Positions 20,882 through 23,564 of a stretch of DNA of 23,564 bases are shown in pieces. Each line of letters starts with the position of its first letter. Position 1 is the stretch's first letter. Source of the DNA: Opitutales bacterium (lineage in GTDB: Bacteria > Verrucomicrobiota > Verrucomicrobiia > Opitutales > Opitutaceae); contig JAJFLS010000363.1 in NCBI GenBank assembly GCA_021772595.1, positions 1 to 23,564 on the forward strand, given 5' to 3'. Below the pieces are notes generated by a model. It saw only the letters and a program-made list of their open reading frames with translations. It was not told the DNA's origin and did not search any database. The position numbers and the translations under genes are program-made.

Positions 20882-23044
20882 TCAATTCCCGATATACTGT
20901 TTCGCTTCGTCTGCTTTAGCGCCATCCAATCCGAATTCTAGAGCGTTTGCGAAGGCGGTTTTCGCTTCCTCGTTTTCTTCCCGAGCCTGGTGAATCTTGG
21001 CAAGGTGGTATTGAATTTCTGGATGCTTGTCGATTTTGCGAACGCTCTCCTGTACAAGGCTGAGCGCCATGTCGTAGTCTCCTCGCTTGTAGTTTATCCA
21101 GCCGAGCGTGTCGGCTGTAGACGGGTCGTTGGGAAGGAGGTCCCGAGCCCGCATCGCCAGATCGTAGGCTTTATCGAAATCTTCGAAAAATTCAGAGTTT
21201 ATATAGGCGAGGTTATTCAGAGCGACGGCATGTTTCGGATCGATCTTGAGCATCGATTCAAATGTGTCGCGGGCGGCAGCGAAATCCTTCTGCTTTTCAT
21301 GGAGCGTCCCAATCTGCAAAAGCGCTACGACATCCTTGGGATTGACATCGATCAGAGCGTTCAATTGTCGGAGAGCGTTTTCGACTTGGTCCGACGATGA
21401 GTAGTGGGTCGCGAGAAGAAGATGGGCTAGTCGAAGGGTGGGTTGAAGCTCGATCGCCTTCTTGAGAGATGCGACACCGTTTTCGGAATTGCCCGAGTTG
21501 ATATGCACCTTGCCTTTGAGAAAGTGTAGAACGGAGGCGTCTGGATAATCAGCCAGCTGGCTTACGATGCGGCTTATCGCGGCATCGTATTGCTTTTCGG
21601 ATATGTCTAGATCCGTGATGCGTTCGAGCGCGGGCAGGAATTGGACGTTTCGCTCCAGGGATGTCTCCAGGGCTTCGCGGGCTTCTGCAGTCTTGCCCAT
21701 TCGGAGCAAAACTTCGGCGGCGAGTTGAGGAGGCTGAGGACTGCTTGGCAACTGCTGGGCGAGGGCTTGGTAGATCTCGAGGGCTTCCTCGTGTTGGCCC
21801 TCGCTAAAGTGAATTTGGGCGAGCAGAGATTGGGCGTGGACGTTTTCGGGATTTTGCTCGAGCAGTTTTTCGAGAGAAATGATGGCGTTTTCAGGTTCGC
21901 CTTCTTTCGCGTTTAAGCTGGCTTGAATAAGAGTGGCTTCTCGATGTCCAGGATCGAGCGCAAGGGTTTGGGTGAGACTGGCGGACGCTTTGATAGATTT
22001 GTCGCCAGCCAGATACGCGAGCGCGAGCTGGTAGTGAAGCCCCGCCAATTCTGGCTCGATTTCTGTCGCTCGCTCCAATTGGAGGATGGCGTCGTCGATC
22101 TCGCCTTTGCCGATCTTAAGTTTAGCGCTGAGCGCGATTGCGTCTGGGTTGTATGGCGTCAGGCGAAGCGCTTTGTCGGAATACTCGATTGCTTCATCGA
22201 GTTTCTGTTCTCCGCCAGCGAGCTGGGCTTTTAAGGTGAGCGCCGGAACAAAGCTGGGAGAATCTTCTAGGATTTCGTCGAGGAGTCCATCGGCGAATTC
22301 GTTATCGCCGGTGCGTAATTTAAAAACGGCGTAGCGATAGATTTTGGCGGCGTTGCCCTTGCCCGTTTCGTAGGCTGTTCTGAGCGCGGCATTCGCGGCG
22401 TCTTTCTCGTTTCTAGCCCAGAGGATGCTCCCCAACGCGGCGTGCCCATCGCTGAAATTCGGATCCTGTTCAACGGCTTCTTCGAAGAGTGAAACTGCGC
22501 TGTCGAGATTGCCTTCGTTCGCATGCAGCATGCCCAGAGCGACGGTCAATGCAGCGCTTTCGTTTGCTTCCCGAAGCGTTTGGAGTGTGGCACGGGCCTC
22601 CTCAATTCGCTTCAAGCGAGCCGCGGCTCCTTGGAGGATAAGAGGAGCAACTGGATCGAGAGCATCGCGCTCTAGGATGAAACGAGCTTCTTCCCAAGCT
22701 GCGTCGCCGTCGCCGATTTCCAGGAATAATGAGCTAAGGGCGCGGCGATATTCCAGATTCTCTGGATCGACATCGCGGCTGCGAGTGAGGAAGGGATAGG
22801 CATTGCGAATTCTGCCTTGGCGCAAGTAGATGATCCCGAGATTCCCGATGGCTTCCGGGATAGTCGAATCGATCTGCATGACGTTCTTGTATTCGATTTC
22901 AGCGGACTGATAGTCCCCTGCCTCGAAATGGGTATTCGCGCTGGCGAGGTGGGTTTCGAGTTTTGCTTTCTGGGAGCAACCAGTGAGCGTCGTGAAAAGG
23001 GCAATTGCCAGGAAGGAGGCGAAGGGTGTCAGCAGGTGTTTCAT
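20882..23044 (-). CDS. TPR-repeat lipoprotein, possibly PrsT-like
   Basis: This 720-residue protein is a lipoprotein (lipobox LTGC, lipidated Cys23) followed by about eighteen TPR-type units. Examples are LASANTHFEAGDYQSAEIEYKNVMQIDSTIPEAI, AIGNLGIIYLRQGRIRNAYPFLTRSRDVDPEN, LLAQIHFSEGQHEEALEIYQALAQQLPSSP, LQIGTLHEKQKDFAAARDTFESMLKIDPKHAVALNNLAYI and TADTLGWINYKRGDYDMALSLVQES. It should be membrane-anchored and act as a protein-interaction scaffold. PEP-CTERM systems carry a TPR lipoprotein, PrsT, and this gene's closeness to prsK and a VPDSG-CTERM gene makes a PrsT-like role attractive. It is shorter than the roughly 900 residues I recall for PrsT, and TPR similarity alone is not decisive. 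No sigma-54 motif is seen upstream of 23044. Confidence 0.85.
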   Translation of the reverse strand: MKHLLTPFASFLAIALFTTLTGCSQKAKLETHLASANTHFEAGDYQSAEIEYKNVMQIDSTIPEAIGNLGIIYLRQGRIRNAYPFLTRSRDVDPENLEYRRALSSLFLEIGDGDAAWEEARFILERDALDPVAPLILQGAAARLKRIEEARATLQTLREANESAALTVALGMLHANEGNLDSAVSLFEEAVEQDPNFSDGHAALGSILWARNEKDAANAALRTAYETGKGNAAKIYRYAVFKLRTGDNEFADGLLDEILEDSPSFVPALTLKAQLAGGEQKLDEAIEYSDKALRLTPYNPDAIALSAKLKIGKGEIDDAILQLERATEIEPELAGLHYQLALAYLAGDKSIKASASLTQTLALDPGHREATLIQASLNAKEGEPENAIISLEKLLEQNPENVHAQSLLAQIHFSEGQHEEALEIYQALAQQLPSSPQPPQLAAEVLLRMGKTAEAREALETSLERNVQFLPALERITDLDISEKQYDAAISRIVSQLADYPDASVLHFLKGKVHINSGNSENGVASLKKAIELQPTLRLAHLLLATHYSSSDQVENALRQLNALIDVNPKDVVALLQIGTLHEKQKDFAAARDTFESMLKIDPKHAVALNNLAYINSEFFEDFDKAYDLAMRARDLLPNDPSTADTLGWINYKRGDYDMALSLVQESVRKIDKHPEIQYHLAKIHQAREENEEAKTAFANALEFGLDGAKADEAKQYIGN

Positions 23045-23202
23045 AGGAATGGAGAATCGGAGTTAGGCTCAATATGAGCGAGCGACTTAGGGAAAGTTTT
23101 GAGACTAATTAAAGAGAATAGTTGCGGGCGAAGAGGAAATAAAGTCGGAAATCAGGGAAGGATTCATGGTTTGCTACGGTTTGGCGAAATAAATTGGTTC
23201 AA

Positions 23203-23256
23203 CCGCAATGTACAGATTCGACAAGCTCACTGCAGGCGCTAAGGACGCAAAGTAGA
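23203..23256. repeat. AACCGCAA-type repeat interrupted by a TTCGACAAGCTCA unit
   Basis: AACCGCAATG and later GCTAAGGACGCAAAG match the two halves of the repeat at 19020-19048. Between them lies ATTCGACAAGCTCACTGCAG, whose TTCGACAAGCTCA core (23217-23229) also occurs at 517-529. One dispersed repeat has apparently inserted in another. The rest of the gap from 23045 to 23408 shows no gene. Confidence 0.5.
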
Positions 23257-23408
23257 TTTCGAGCTATGGACAGGGTTGGTCATGGTGGCGAAGTTAGAAG
23301 GAGGTTTTTAGTCCGCTGAAAAGTTTCGAGATATTGGATTGAAGAATTCAGGCATAATTTGGCGTAAATGGCGGATCGGTTCGCTGAAAATAAACTCTCC
23401 GTATGGTG

Positions 23409-23564
23409 TTAAGGATTTGCTTTAGGATATCCGCTCGATCCGTCGGTGCTCTCTTTATCTCGGCGTAGTCCTACGGAGCCGGATGCGGTTAGTAAATTCT
23501 TCCGCTCCCTTTGCCATAGCCAATAAAGAAGGGCAAAAAACGGAATCAGCGACAGGGCGAAAAA
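23409..23564 (-). CDS. Possible C-terminal end of a membrane protein
   Basis: Reading leftwards from the window edge, a frame is open for 51 codons to a TAA at 23409-23411. It encodes a hydrophobic helix (FFALSLIPFFALLYWLWQRE) followed by a charged, Ser/Gly-rich tail ending GYPKANP. The helix-then-basic-tail layout suggests the end of an inner-membrane protein, but no family is recognisable and the frame could be fortuitous. Confidence 0.35.
   Translation of the reverse strand, partial: FFALSLIPFFALLYWLWQRERKNLLTASGSVGLRRDKESTDGSSGYPKANP

Noticed and set aside
1..23564. CRISPR array
   Set aside because: No regularly spaced direct repeats with unique spacers were seen. The repeats present are inverted, variably spaced and scattered.

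Overview
The window looks like a chromosome segment of a marine or freshwater Verrucomicrobiota bacterium, probably class Opitutia (a Pelagicoccus, Coraliomargarita or Puniceicoccus relative). The best clue is a short secreted protein ending in a textbook VPDSG-CTERM sorting tail. Others are a PrsK-type histidine kinase, a TonB-receptor remnant of the kind abundant in Opitutia, an ExbB with an N-terminal signal peptide, and intergenic DNA packed with small palindromic repeats. Taxonomy is inferred from gene content, not from a marker gene.

Layout, left to right. 1-100: 5' end of a Gfo/Idh/MocA oxidoreductase (minus). 101-738: repeat-filled gap with four nested inverted repeats. 739-2144: FetA/FetB-type ABC pair (plus). 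2458-4493: small exported protein, ECF sigma factor and RskA-type anti-sigma factor (plus). 4745-8932: complete TPR-associated TRAP transporter, TatT lipoprotein, TatP binding protein and fused TatQM permease, followed by rsmE (plus). 9784-15754: minus-strand run, read as HDOD protein, large periplasmic TPR protein, smaller periplasmic protein, ExbB/TolQ channel and rsmD. 15880-16710: decayed DNA with an integrase-tail remnant and the C-terminus of a dead TonB-dependent receptor that still has its terminator. 16840-23044: minus-strand PrsK kinase, VPDSG-CTERM protein with a near-consensus sigma-54 promoter, and a large TPR lipoprotein. 23409-23564: possible end of another membrane protein.

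How the genes work together. The TRAP genes form one importer whose substrate is probably unusual, because the binding protein is of the TatP type. The ExbB-centred cluster suggests a proton-motive-force-driven envelope machine with two periplasmic TPR partners but no ExbD nearby. PrsK, the sigma-54 promoter and the sorting-tail protein together look like a regulated exosortase-dependent surface system.

The most unusual structural theme is the repeats. Palindromic units sit inside the loops of other palindromes. One family has the scaffold TGTAGGAGC-stem-GCGAT, which closely resembles the REP elements of Pseudomonas.
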